Assembly: GCA_965247055.1 (NCBI GenBank)
Contig: CBDFGE010000003.1
Coordinates: 186,001-250,000, forward strand
Direction of reading: 5' to 3'
Length of the DNA: 64,000 bases
Origin: CBDFGE01 sp965247055
GTDB taxonomy: Bacteria; Chloroflexota; Dehalococcoidia; Lucifugimonadales; JAGWBF01
Shown here: positions 6,938 through 16,046 of the stretch, piece after piece
Position numbering within the stretch: position 1 is the stretch's first letter
Layout: each line of letters starts with the position of its first letter
Notes under the pieces: generated by a model
The model's input: only the letters and a program-made list of their open reading frames with translations
What the model was told of the DNA's origin: nothing
Databases searched by the model: none
Translations under genes and position numbers: made by a program

Positions 6938-9362
6938 AATCCCTCTCTTCCATAGTCGTTCCCTCTTCCCCTGGTAGCCGTTCGTATATTACTACGTCCT
7001 TCTCATGGAAAACGGGTTTCAGGAACGTGCAGAACCGGTCGAAGGTCCGGCCGCCGTAGGTAGCGCGCTCTTTGGGTCCTACGTAGACGTACCGGATATC
7101 GTTCTCCTGTAGCAGCCTGAGGACCTCATCCGCGTCCTCGTTCCGGTAGATACTCTCCACTTCCCGCTCCCGGCCACGGAAAGCCCTGGTGGAGCCTCGC
7201 CACTGGTGCTCGTGGCCCTTCCAGCCGAGCAGGGTGGGCAGGCCCGTGCTCGAAGACACGCGCCCGAAGGGCGAATAGTCGTCTCCAACGGCTTCCACGA
7301 TCCGCCCCCGGGGGGCCTCGTCCCTGAGCCACGTGATGGCTGCGTACTCGCCCGAGTTCTCTCCTCGAAGAAAGGCGAGGCCGTCCAGGGTCGTGTCGCC
7401 TGAACCCCTCGCTTTGTCCAGCGCCGCCCCAACGGGGTAGTAGATGGAGGCCAGGAACAACACCGCCACCGCCCCCGCCCAGCCGTAACGCCCCACCCCG
7501 CTCGCCAGTGCCACCGGTACCCTGACAGCGGCCCGTAGAGGCCCCAGCCGCCTAGATAGGGAGGGCACAGGCCTGGAGCAGAGGTAGTATAGGCTGTAGG
7601 CTGAGACGATGGCAAGGAGCAGCCAGGCCTGGAAATACACCTTGAACATGGTGTTCATCCGGTTGCCGAAAAAGTCCGCTACGTAAAAGAGCTCTGCCCC
7701 GACGAGGAGGTAGAAGGCCATCGCCAGGAGGACCAGGGTGAAGGCAGTGGCCCGTCCTCTTCCATTTCCATGTAATACCCTGAGGAGGGCGCTGTAGATG
7801 GCTATGGCCACGATGGCCAGCCCCGGCAGTACCTTGCCCAGCCTGGCCGCCACGGTGTGCAGGCCGTTGACGATGCCGTCGTCGAAGGGGCTGACCAGCA
7901 GCTCTATCCCCACCCATAGCAGGGCGGGCAGCAAGGTGATAACGATTGTCGTGCCCAGGATACCTGGATACCTGCCCGTGAGTCCCGGCACCCTACCGAG
8001 CTGCCTCAGCAGGTAGGTGCCGGTCAGCACGAGGAACAGGCCCCAGATCAGGAAAAAGAAGAAGGGTCTGGTGCTGTGCTCCCCCACTGGAAGTATTCCG
8101 CTGGCCTGGCTGGCCAGGGTCAGGTAGAAGGGCAGGAACATGACCACGGACCCCACCAGCATGGGGGCCAGCACGTAGAGAGATGGCAGCAGGGAGCGCT
8201 GCGTATAGCCTCCCCAATCACCGAGGCCTTTGACCAACACCAACGCCACCAGGATCGCGGCGAACACGGGAAAGTCCCAGATGTTGATGAAGGCCAGCGC
8301 CCCGAGGGACAGGGCTAGGGCCAGGACCTCCCATGGGTTGTGGCGGAGCCAGGAGAGTCCCAACCTCTCCTTAGATAGGAAGAGGTTAAGCCCCAGGGCC
8401 AGGTTCAATACCAGGAAGGGCAGAGCCGACACGTGGGCGTGGAGGTCGCCCAGAAGGAAACTGAAGAACGGGAACTCGGTGATGGTATAGTCCAGGCTGT
8501 TCCCATCCACCACCGTGTCTATGACTCTGGTGGAGTGCCACCACCACCAGTGCGCTCTGGGAAAGATGCTGGGCTCGCCCTCCTGAGCTCCGTCCAGCCC
8601 CTTGATCGACACCCACTCCCAGAAGCCGTCGGGCCCCCATCCCCTGGCGTGGAACAGCTCCAGCACTCCCTCCAGGTTGCCTATGAGTACTATGAAGGCT
8701 GGTGCGGCGAGGGCGAAGAGGACGGCGGTGCGGGCCCTTCCGCCCGAAAGCCTCACCAGGTTGTACACCAGGCTGAAGGCCCCGGCGGCCAGCAGGGCAG
8801 GAATCAGGGCGATAGAGAGGTTGTAGGCGACACTGGACGGGATGGCGGTGAGCTTGGTAAGAAAAGCCATCATGAAATGGCCGAAATAGTAGTAGCTTAT
8901 TGAGTGGCCGGCCAGCCACGGGTCCTCGGGAGGGAAGTAGCTGCTCCTGAGTATCGAGTTGAGGAAGGCAAAGTCCATGGGCTTTTCGGTGTGATTGATG
9001 GCTGGAGCGGAGGAGACCACCGCTAGCCACAGGAAGTAAAAGCCCAGGAACACCAGCTCCCCCACCAGCACCGGTCCCCAGCTTCCGCGTAGAAAGCGTA
9101 TGATATCCGGCATACTGTGGCGAAGCACCAGCGCCGACGCCAGGGCCATGATGGCCAAAATGCCGACGATGCTGTAGAAGCTGTTGGGCAGCACGTGGGC
9201 TAGACCCAACACCCACAGGACGTAGGAGCAGAGAAGGAGTCCAAGGAGTTTTGACAGCGCGATGCCCCGGTCGGGGAGGCGGCGAAACAGGCGGAAGGTC
9301 AGGGGGAGGGCGATCAGCCCCAGGATCTCGATGGCAAGGAGCCAGAGCAGGGCGTCGAGCAC
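6921..9362 (-). CDS. DUF2298 / Chlor_Arch_YYY-domain membrane protein
   Basis: 813-residue polytopic membrane protein, probably a GT-C-fold glycosyltransferase or lipid-linked sugar handling protein. The signature is the tri-tyrosine GHSISYYYFGHFMMA at about residues 152-166, which names the family known from Chloroflexi and Archaea. About 14 or more hydrophobic segments follow, then a soluble C-terminal domain (from about residue 690) with LRDEAPRGRIVEAVGDDYS and RYVYVGPKER, typical of these proteins. The start is GTG without a strong ribosome site. It partners the overlapping TIGR03663 gene; the two families commonly occur together. Confidence 0.88.
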   Translation of the reverse strand: MLDALLWLLAIEILGLIALPLTFRLFRRLPDRGIALSKLLGLLLCSYVLWVLGLAHVLPNSFYSIVGILAIMALASALVLRHSMPDIIRFLRGSWGPVLVGELVFLGFYFLWLAVVSSAPAINHTEKPMDFAFLNSILRSSYFPPEDPWLAGHSISYYYFGHFMMAFLTKLTAIPSSVAYNLSIALIPALLAAGAFSLVYNLVRLSGGRARTAVLFALAAPAFIVLIGNLEGVLELFHARGWGPDGFWEWVSIKGLDGAQEGEPSIFPRAHWWWWHSTRVIDTVVDGNSLDYTITEFPFFSFLLGDLHAHVSALPFLVLNLALGLNLFLSKERLGLSWLRHNPWEVLALALSLGALAFINIWDFPVFAAILVALVLVKGLGDWGGYTQRSLLPSLYVLAPMLVGSVVMFLPFYLTLASQASGILPVGEHSTRPFFFFLIWGLFLVLTGTYLLRQLGRVPGLTGRYPGILGTTIVITLLPALLWVGIELLVSPFDDGIVNGLHTVAARLGKVLPGLAIVAIAIYSALLRVLHGNGRGRATAFTLVLLAMAFYLLVGAELFYVADFFGNRMNTMFKVYFQAWLLLAIVSAYSLYYLCSRPVPSLSRRLGPLRAAVRVPVALASGVGRYGWAGAVAVLFLASIYYPVGAALDKARGSGDTTLDGLAFLRGENSGEYAAITWLRDEAPRGRIVEAVGDDYSPFGRVSSSTGLPTLLGWKGHEHQWRGSTRAFRGREREVESIYRNEDADEVLRLLQENDIRYVYVGPKERATYGGRTFDRFCTFLKPVFHEKDVVIYERLPGEEGTTMEERDCGGTS

Positions 9363-9535
9363 GGCCTAGTCCCGGCTCGGGCCTATCGTGGGGGTGGGCG
9401 GGCGCGGGTTCGTTGCCACGTAGAGCGAGTTAGCCGTCTGGGCAGTCGGGCTCCCGACTATCAAGGTGGAGATTTTGAAGAGAAGAGTCATCGGGCGGGG
9501 TTCTGGAACGGTGGGGCTGCCGATCGGTCGCCCGC

Positions 9536-10507
9536 CTAGCCGGGGCCGGACAGGGGGGCAGGACCCAGGATGGCCTCCACAAATTCTCTGGGCTCGAAGG
9601 GCGCCATATCCTGGAGCTTCTCCCCGGTGCCGATGAAGAGTATCGGAAGGTCCAGCTCCTTCTTTATGGCCAGCACTATACCTCCCTTGGCGGTGCCGTC
9701 CAGCTTCGCGAGGAAGATGCCTGTGCAGTCCACGGCTTCCGTGAAGTGACGTGCCTGGCTAAGGCCGTTATGGCCTGTGGTGGCGTCGAGAACCAGGAGG
9801 ACCTGATGGGGCGCGGAAGGGTCAAGGCGGCTGATCACCCGCCTCATCTTCTTCAGCTCCTCAATAAGATTGGTCTTCGTGTGGAGCCGGCCGGCGGTAT
9901 CGATGATCAGCACGTCGGCGCCCCGGGCCCTGCTTGCCTGCAGGGCGTCGTAGGCTACAGCGCCGGGGTCCGCTCCCGACTGGTGGCTCACCACCTCCGC
10001 CCCCGCCCGCTGACCCAGGAGCTGAAGCTGGTCTATGGCCGCTGCCCGGAAGGTGTCGGCGGCGCCGAGAACGACCTTTTTCCCAGCTTTTCCGAAATTA
10101 TAGGCCAGCTTGGCAATGCTGGTCGTCTTGCCCGCCCCGTTGACCCCTACCACCAGGACCACGAAGGGCGTCGCGGCAGAGTCGGCCTCAACCCACACGT
10201 CCTGGCTTCCGTTGGAGTCGAGGGCCGACACCAGGTGGTGCTTAAGGGCCTCGAGTAGTTGCCCGGTCTGGCCCCACTGCTCCTCCCTGGCCTGGGCCTT
10301 CAGGCGGCCTATGAGGTCTAGTGTGGTGTCGACGCCCACATCCGCGGAGATCAGTATCTCCTCCAGCTCGTCCCAGAGGGCCCCGTCCAACTCTTTGGAG
10401 CGCAGCGCTCCGATAACGCGACCGAACCAGGTGTCGCGGCTCAGCCGCACGCCCTCCTGGGTCCGTGCTTTTAGCTGATTGCGGTTCCTTTTGAGAAGTC
10501 CGAACAT
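9536..10507 (-). CDS. ftsY: Signal recognition particle receptor FtsY
   Basis: GTPase that receives SRP-ribosome complexes at the membrane for co-translational insertion. It has 323 residues: an N domain (about 1-105) with no long acidic A domain, then the G domain. The G1 P-loop is GVNGAGKTTS (121-130), followed by ADTFRAAA, DTAGRLHTK and the FtsY-typical LDGTAKGG and FIGTGEKLQDMAPFEP motifs. The gene follows rnc in the same direction after 84 bases, a common rnc-ftsY neighbourhood; the usual smc between them is absent here. Confidence 0.97.
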   Translation of the reverse strand: MFGLLKRNRNQLKARTQEGVRLSRDTWFGRVIGALRSKELDGALWDELEEILISADVGVDTTLDLIGRLKAQAREEQWGQTGQLLEALKHHLVSALDSNGSQDVWVEADSAATPFVVLVVGVNGAGKTTSIAKLAYNFGKAGKKVVLGAADTFRAAAIDQLQLLGQRAGAEVVSHQSGADPGAVAYDALQASRARGADVLIIDTAGRLHTKTNLIEELKKMRRVISRLDPSAPHQVLLVLDATTGHNGLSQARHFTEAVDCTGIFLAKLDGTAKGGIVLAIKKELDLPILFIGTGEKLQDMAPFEPREFVEAILGPAPLSGPG

Positions 10508-10591
10508 ACTAGGCCTGTGCCTTTTTACCAGATTTTAGTCACGGGTGCGTGGGGACCCGCGCCCAGCGTGGCGCGGAGAACACAGGGCGGT

Positions 10592-11299
10592 TTACACGCC
10601 GGCCGAAGTCTCCAGCCGGCGCAGGGCTTCCTCCGCCGCCTGCTTCTCGGCGTCTAGCTTGCGGTTACCCCGGCCCGTCCCCAGCACCTGCCCGTCCATG
10701 ATGACCTCGACGTTGAAGTTCTTTTGGTGGTCGGGGCCCGCCGCATCCACCAGGCGGTAATAGGGAGGAGAGGTGGCCCCGGTGCTCTGGACCAACTCCT
10801 GGAGGCGGGACTTGGGGTCTTCGGGAGCACCCTCCACCAGCAACTGCTCTAGCTCTTGACTCATCAACGACAGGACGAACTTCGTGGACGCTTCGAAGCC
10901 CCGGTCTAGATACACGGCCCCCACCAGCGCCTCGAGAGCCGCCGCCAGGTTGGAATCCCTGGAGCGTCCCCCAGTGTGCTCTTCCCCCTTCCCCAGTTTG
11001 AGGTGGTCCCCAAGGTCCATTCCGCGGGCCAGCCTTGCAAGGGTCCTGCCCTTTACCAGGGAAGACCTGAGCTTGGTAAGCTGGCCTTCGAGGAGCTCTG
11101 GGCACCTCCTGAAAAGCTCGACAGTTATGGAGACCCCCAGCAGCGCGTCGCCGAGAAACTCCAGGCGTTCGTAGGATTCCGTGGGCCTCGGGCTGGGCTG
11201 GAGCTCGTTCAGGTAGGAGGGGTGGGCCAGAGCCTGTTCCAGCAGCCGCCCGTCCTTGAAGCGCAGTCCCAGTTTTCGCTCTAGCGCCGTTGGTTTCAC
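10592..11299 (-). CDS. rnc: Ribonuclease III
   Basis: Double-strand-specific endoribonuclease for rRNA processing and mRNA turnover, 235 residues. The catalytic signature ERLEFLGDALLG is at about residues 44-55, and AALEALVGAVYLDRG supplies the second acidic site. A C-terminal double-stranded RNA-binding domain begins at DPKSRLQELVQ and ends with KQAAEEALRRL. The start is GTG, 9 bases after the stop of the selenoprotein-like gene, so rnc is probably cotranscribed with it and with ftsY. Confidence 0.96.
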   Translation of the reverse strand: MKPTALERKLGLRFKDGRLLEQALAHPSYLNELQPSPRPTESYERLEFLGDALLGVSITVELFRRCPELLEGQLTKLRSSLVKGRTLARLARGMDLGDHLKLGKGEEHTGGRSRDSNLAAALEALVGAVYLDRGFEASTKFVLSLMSQELEQLLVEGAPEDPKSRLQELVQSTGATSPPYYRLVDAAGPDHQKNFNVEVIMDGQVLGTGRGNRKLDAEKQAAEEALRRLETSAGV

Positions 11300-11308
11300 G
11301 GGACGTTC

Positions 11309-11938
11309 CTAGCTACCCACACCCTTGGGCCACGGGGGCTGGGGCCGTTTAATCTCGCCCACGTACCTCCGTGTGCGCATGACGCTGGTGAGGGACTCGA
11401 AAGCCTCCACGGCCTCCTCCTCGGGAGGAATGAACGTCTTCAGGAAAGCGGCGGTGCCGTCGGGGAAAATGAAGGTCGGCACACCGAATACCCCGTGCTC
11501 GTCCACCCCGCGCGTGTGGCTATCTGCCAGGTCCCGGAGGATCTGCGGGTCTTCCAGGTCCTCCCGGAAGCGGGCCATGTCGAGACCGCTGGCCAGGGCC
11601 GCTTCCATGATTACCTCCGGGTCGGACAGGTCCTTCCGCGCCTCGTGGCGGGACTTCAGCAGGGCTAGCTGGAAGGCTTCGAAGGGCCGGTCCCCCTGCC
11701 TCCGGGCTGCCTCGCCCGCCCTCATGGCGAGAAGGCCCAGGCTCGGCGAGTCCTCTTCCTGCTCCCATGCTTTCCAATCGGGCCCCTCTTTGCTGTTGAC
11801 CTGGGCCAGCATGAAGGGCTTCCAGTCCAACTGGAGATTATCCCCGTAGAACTCCTTTACCTTCGCAAGCCACACGGCTGCGTTGTAGACGAAGGGTCAA
11901 CGGAAGTCGTAGTAGGCCGTGATCTTAACGGGCTCCAT
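11309..11938 (-). CDS. DsbA/FrnE-like thioredoxin-fold protein with in-frame TGA at the active site: probable selenoprotein
   Basis: The reading frame opens with ATG (11936-11938) behind a strong GGAGGTGG site, reads MEPVKITAYYDFR, meets TGA (11897-11899) as codon 14, then continues PFVYNAAVWLAKVKE without another stop for 209 codons in all. Family members have Cys here (a CPxx active site after the first beta strand), so selenocysteine is the natural reading. The second Cys of a CxxC is Val, making it a one-thiol(selenol) enzyme. The cis-Pro loop GVFGVPTF is present. A hairpin follows the TGA, and selB lies at 53580-55445. The start of the family domain at GTG/ATG after the TGA would lack the catalytic strand. 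Substrate unknown. Confidence 0.8.
11860..11899 (-). promoter_or_regulatory. bSECIS-like hairpin directly after the in-frame TGA
   Basis: On the minus strand, an outer stem CCTTCG (11890-11895) pairs with CGAAGG (11860-11865). An inner stem GCAGCC (11876-11881) pairs with GGCT(T)GC with one bulged U, closing a GUGU loop (11872-11875). The loop starts 22 bases after the UGA and begins with G. This agrees with my memory of the bacterial SECIS consensus: loop 16-37 bases away, G in the first two loop positions. Confidence 0.7.
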
Positions 11939-12248
11939 GGGTCCACCTCCTAACTCGGATTTTACCCAGCCGGGTTGGAAAAGTCAAAGGCGGACGCTGC
12001 CGGATTGCCCGACATCCGTTCAAACAGCCTATACTAGCGCCGGTGCCATTCAGATCCCCTCGGGCGAATTCCCTATCTCCCCGTGTTATCCCCCGGGGGC
12101 TCAAGGTGTCCAACACCCTGTCTGTGCACTCTGTGATTGACTATCCTGACTGTGTTAACCGCATCGAGCGGGGTACTTATCCGGGTTTCTACCGCAGATA
12201 TAAGGGGCCGCGGGTGGGTGATAATACCAGGCCATCTCAGGGGGTGGT
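11939..12248. other. 310-base divergent intergenic region
   Basis: Lies between the start of the selenoprotein-like gene (minus) and the histidine kinase (plus). It must hold both promoters, but no hexamer pair with good spacing stands out on either strand; a TATAAG at 12199-12204 is the best plus-strand -10. A CCCCCGGGGG palindrome is near 12090. No ORF with a ribosome site, tRNA or repeat was recognised. Confidence 0.5.
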
Positions 12249-13706
12249 ATGGACACGTCGGTAGAGTACGGAGTGGCCTACGAGGATGAGGCTCCCCGGT
12301 ACGTTCAGGAGGCCCGGCGTCAGGGAGACCAGAGACATCCCTTCCTGACTCACCGCGTGTCCTCCAGCCGGTTGAGGCGTGGGTGGGGGGATATGTACCG
12401 GATCCTCTCCCCCGGGTTACGTGCGTTGGAAGGCGGGCTGTCCAGGTTCATCAGCGTGGTCTTTGTGCCCAGGCCGCCGTCGCTGGTAATTTTTACCTCC
12501 GTCGCTGTGGCCGTAACCCTGTTCATGGGCTTGGCGATGGGCCTTGTGTCCTCCCAGGTCTCGGGCGACCTTTCGGGCGCCTTGATGGGGTTCCTGCTGG
12601 TGGTGGCCTCTTTGCCCATCGCCCTCCTGGCTGCCATATCTCTGAGCCTGATCCTGCCTTACAGGGCCTTCGCATCTTCATCCACGCTGGTCGCTTTTGT
12701 TGCCTCCTACACCCCTTACGTGCTGGGTGCGCTGACCGGTATATGGGCTGCTCTCTGGCTTGGGAAGGTCCTTCCCTTCGAGTACGACCCTCTGGCAGTG
12801 GCGTGGAAATGGACCATCGCGGTGGCCGGTCCCTGCGCCTGGCTGTTCATAGGTGTGCTGTCCAACCACCTGGCGGCTGTGGTGGAGCGCAGGCGAGAGT
12901 ATGAAAAAGGGCTGGAAGGGATGAGGGAGTCCCGCCATCGCATCATGCTGGCCCATGAGCAGACCAGGAAAGAGGTGGCAGAGCTCCTCCATGGAAGGGT
13001 CCAGGGCCGCATGGTCGTGCTCGAGCACTGGCTGAAGGACTGCAGGGAAACGATGAAAAACGGCCCCGCGGACGTGGTGGAAAAACTGGATAACGCCAGC
13101 AAGCTTCTGCGGGAGATCAGGGACCAAGAGCTCCGGTCCATCACCCGCCAGCTCTACCCTTCCATTGTTCGCACGGGGCTGCCCTCGGCCCTGAACTCGC
13201 TGGCGGACAGGTTCCGTAGCGTCTTCTCCGTCGATATTGAGATAGACCGGGAGATAGTCGAGCTGGAGGTCCCCATGAGGTCCAAGCTGAATGAATCCGT
13301 CCGGCTGAGCCTCTACAGAATCGCCGAGGAGGCGTTGGGCAACGTAGCCAAGCATGCCCAGGCCGATGCCGTCAAGATCGGCTTGACGATGTCACCGGAC
13401 CGGGAGATGCTCCTGACGATAGAGGACAACGGCCGGGGCTTCGATCCTGCGGCGTTGACGATCGGCCAGGGAGTCCTCTCCATAGAGGACTACGTCACGT
13501 CATTGGGTGGCACTGTCGAGATGAGGAGCGCCCTGGGGGTGGGCACCACCGTCAGCGTGTCGGTGCCGGTCTCCTGCCCTCTTCCCCCCGAGGTAAAGGC
13601 CCGGGACGGTTGGCCCTCCAACGGGCACGGGCCTGCAGAAGGGGCCGACGGGGCCCTGACCACTCCCTTAGAGGTGATGACCATCAGGGCGATCGGCCGG
13701 CCCTAA
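12249..13706 (+). CDS. Orphan membrane sensor histidine kinase (HisKA_3 / NarL-partner type)
   Basis: 485-residue sensor kinase. After a soluble N-terminus there are about four membrane helices (about residues 78-100, 110-137, 145-172, 187-212). Next comes a coiled coil, then the dimerisation helix with the phospho-acceptor His248 in EVAELLHGRVQG, the HisKA_3 pattern. The ATP-binding domain has RIAEEALGNVAKHA (N box) and EDNGRGFD (G1). It should phosphorylate a NarL/FixJ-type regulator, but none is encoded next to it. The signal is unknown; the lack of a large extracytoplasmic loop suggests membrane or cytoplasmic sensing. Confidence 0.9.
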   Translation: MDTSVEYGVAYEDEAPRYVQEARRQGDQRHPFLTHRVSSSRLRRGWGDMYRILSPGLRALEGGLSRFISVVFVPRPPSLVIFTSVAVAVTLFMGLAMGLVSSQVSGDLSGALMGFLLVVASLPIALLAAISLSLILPYRAFASSSTLVAFVASYTPYVLGALTGIWAALWLGKVLPFEYDPLAVAWKWTIAVAGPCAWLFIGVLSNHLAAVVERRREYEKGLEGMRESRHRIMLAHEQTRKEVAELLHGRVQGRMVVLEHWLKDCRETMKNGPADVVEKLDNASKLLREIRDQELRSITRQLYPSIVRTGLPSALNSLADRFRSVFSVDIEIDREIVELEVPMRSKLNESVRLSLYRIAEEALGNVAKHAQADAVKIGLTMSPDREMLLTIEDNGRGFDPAALTIGQGVLSIEDYVTSLGGTVEMRSALGVGTTVSVSVPVSCPLPPEVKARDGWPSNGHGPAEGADGALTTPLEVMTIRAIGRP

Positions 13707-13762
13707 GCGCCACGCCCGGTCGCGCCGGCCCTCGTCGCAATCAGTCCTCCCGTAGGATACGG

Positions 13763-15508
13763 TTACCGGGGCACTATCGGGAGGCTGATGTGGGAGGGAT
13801 GCTCGGGGTCGTGCAGCACGGTCTGGAGCGCGGGCCTGAGCTCCCTCTCGTCGGCGACGGGGGCACCTGTGTTGGGGTTCCGGTCGAAGCGCGGGAAATT
13901 GCTGCTGGAGACCTCCAGCCTGATGCGATGGCCTCTCTTGAAGACGTTGCTCGTGCTCCAAAGGTCTATCGTGTAGCGGTAGGCCCTCCCGGGCTCCAGC
14001 AGACTCGGATGGGATGAGGAGTCCCGGTATCGCGCTCTGATGATGCCATCGGTCAGGTTGCGGCCGCAGCCGTGGTCACACACGTCCACCAGCTTGGCGG
14101 TAAAGTCTGTATCGCTGGCCGAGCTGGTGGCCCACAGGGTGACTGTGACCGGACCCGTGACCTCCACCTCCCGGTCCAGGGGAGGGGTGGAGTAGACCAG
14201 CACGTCGTGTCGCGCCTCTATCTCCCGCTGGTCGAAGGCGCCGCTGGACATAAAGTACGGGTTGCAGCATAGGGGGCCTCCGTGGGTGGGCACCGGGTCG
14301 GCAGGATTGTAGAGGAACACGTCTGGGGGTTCCTCTCCCGGGGGCTGGGTGCTCAGCAGGCCGTTTCCGGCCGCGGAGTTGGACTTGCCCTGGCTGTGGA
14401 GGTAATAGTCGGTTGGCCGGGCCCTGGCCAGGGGCCACTCCTCCTCCGTTCTCCAGGCATTGTCTCCCATGACGAAAATCCGCACGGGAGGCTCGTCCAT
14501 GATCCCGTTGTCGATGCCCTTGAGCCAATAGTCGAACCACCGGAAGTGGATGCCGTCCAGGTCTATGGCCAGGGCGTCGGCAGCCAGCCCGAAGTAATGG
14601 GAGCCCGCGAGGCTTGTCCCACGCGAGGTGTGCTGCCAGGGGCCTATGAGCAGCCTCTGGCCTCTGCGGGCGTCCTCGGTTGCCCCGTTCTGGCGCATGC
14701 CCAGGTAGTTGCGCATGGTGCCTCCCAGGAAAATGTCGTACCACCCCCCGATGTTGTAGGCCGGCACGGCGATCCGCGGGTAGGCCTCTTCTATGGACAG
14801 GCTCTTCCAGTAATCGTCGTAGTCGGGGTGGGCAAGCCAGTCGTAGTAGTAGTCGGCGAGGCCCCCTTTCAGGTAGGGCAACTCCTTGAGTGGCAGGTGG
14901 CGGAAGGAGGGCTCCATGGAGTCCACGGCCTCGACGAGCTGGCGTCTGCGCTCGAGAGGGATATTTTTGACCGAGGATAAGGTACGGAAGTTGGCCAAAG
15001 TGAGCTGCAACAGAGTCCACGAGATATTGAACCCCAGCTCGAAGGCGCCACCCTGGTAGGTCCATCCCTCGTGGTAGTTAGAGGGGGTTACGTTGGGCAC
15101 GATTGCCGCGAGGTGGGGTGGCCGGGCCAGCGCCGCCAGCCACTGGGTGGCGCCCACATAGGAGCCGCCGTACATCCCCACCTTGCCCGAGGACCAGGGT
15201 TGGGAGGCGGCCCACTCCACCGTGTCGTACCCATCGTTGATGTCGTCCCGGAAGGCGTAGAACTCCCCTTCTGAGCTGAAACGTCCCCGAGTGTCCTGCA
15301 AAACGGCGGCGTATCCGTTCCTGGCGGATTTGAGCGGATCGAGCATGGTGAAACTGAGGGGAAAGCTCTTGTCGTAGGGAGTCCGCTGGAGGAGTACAGG
15401 AAAGGGTCCAGGCCCGTCGGGGCGGTACACATCGGCGTACAATACTGTGCCATCCCTCATGGGGACGGCCAGGTTGGTCTGCACGTTCAAAGACACCGAT
15501 TCAGGCAC
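13763..15508 (-). CDS. CocE/NonD-family serine hydrolase (X-Pro dipeptidyl-peptidase S15 fold)
   Basis: 581-residue alpha/beta hydrolase of the CocE/S15 family, which cleaves esters, amides or N-terminal dipeptides. The nucleophile is Ser116 in YGGSYVGATQ. The N-terminus has the family pattern MRDGTVLYADVYRPDGPGPFPVLL and QDTRGRFSSEGEF. A C-terminal jelly-roll domain starts near LLSTQPPGEEPPDV and holds EVTGPVTVTLWATSSASDTDFTAKL. The start is GTG after GGAGGACGAC. No signal peptide is apparent. Substrate cannot be told from sequence. Confidence 0.9.
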   Translation of the reverse strand: MPESVSLNVQTNLAVPMRDGTVLYADVYRPDGPGPFPVLLQRTPYDKSFPLSFTMLDPLKSARNGYAAVLQDTRGRFSSEGEFYAFRDDINDGYDTVEWAASQPWSSGKVGMYGGSYVGATQWLAALARPPHLAAIVPNVTPSNYHEGWTYQGGAFELGFNISWTLLQLTLANFRTLSSVKNIPLERRRQLVEAVDSMEPSFRHLPLKELPYLKGGLADYYYDWLAHPDYDDYWKSLSIEEAYPRIAVPAYNIGGWYDIFLGGTMRNYLGMRQNGATEDARRGQRLLIGPWQHTSRGTSLAGSHYFGLAADALAIDLDGIHFRWFDYWLKGIDNGIMDEPPVRIFVMGDNAWRTEEEWPLARARPTDYYLHSQGKSNSAAGNGLLSTQPPGEEPPDVFLYNPADPVPTHGGPLCCNPYFMSSGAFDQREIEARHDVLVYSTPPLDREVEVTGPVTVTLWATSSASDTDFTAKLVDVCDHGCGRNLTDGIIRARYRDSSSHPSLLEPGRAYRYTIDLWSTSNVFKRGHRIRLEVSSSNFPRFDRNPNTGAPVADERELRPALQTVLHDPEHPSHISLPIVPR

Positions 15509-15545
15509 GTCGTCCTCCTTGTCTCCTGGATGCTTGAGGGGAGTC

Positions 15546-15860
15546 CTACGAGTCGATGCGCTTGTAGACTATGTGGCGACGGTTCCTGGTGTAGGGGCGG
15601 ACCTTATGGGGCCACTCGCCGCTGTCCGTCGCCCTTATCCACGCTTCACTGTTCGGCAAGTCCGGGCTGTCCATCTCGTATATTGCCGCGTACTTTGGGT
15701 GGCCCTCGGTGGAGGTCTCGTACCGGGTCGCTCCCAGCACCCCCGGCACTGTCAGCAGCACTGGGATGTGCTCCCGGTTGTAGACCTCGTTGAACTCCGC
15801 TTCCTTCTCGGGCTCCACATCCATCATCACCAGGTACAGGTACTTCGCTTCGCCTGCCAT
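15546..15860 (-). CDS. Small dimeric alpha/beta-barrel protein (DUF4286/EthD-like)
   Basis: 104 residues, with a ferredoxin-like fold pattern: KYLYLVMMDVEPEKEAEFNEVYNREHIPVLL, then GVLGATRYE and PKYAAIYEMDSPD. The Asn/His-containing NREHIPVLL segment is typical of DUF4286/EthD-type dimeric barrels found beside catabolic genes. The ATG follows AGGAGGTAGAGGTTGC. It lies 37 bases upstream of the CocE hydrolase, so cotranscription is likely. An accessory or small catalytic role in the same pathway is possible but not shown. Confidence 0.75.
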   Translation of the reverse strand: MAGEAKYLYLVMMDVEPEKEAEFNEVYNREHIPVLLTVPGVLGATRYETSTEGHPKYAAIYEMDSPDLPNSEAWIRATDSGEWPHKVRPYTRNRRHIVYKRIDS

Positions 15861-16046
15861 GCAACCTCTACCTCCTGCCCGTTCAAGCGTCCATGCGTTC
15901 CGCGAGGGATATCGGCCCCTCGGACATCTATGGGATACCGGCTGTCGATACTCTACTCCAGGCGGGGGACTGTGGCAAGTCGGGCCGTAAGATCAACATG
16001 AGAAGGCCGGGGACGGGTGGCCGAGGCCGGTCAGGCCCGAGATACG

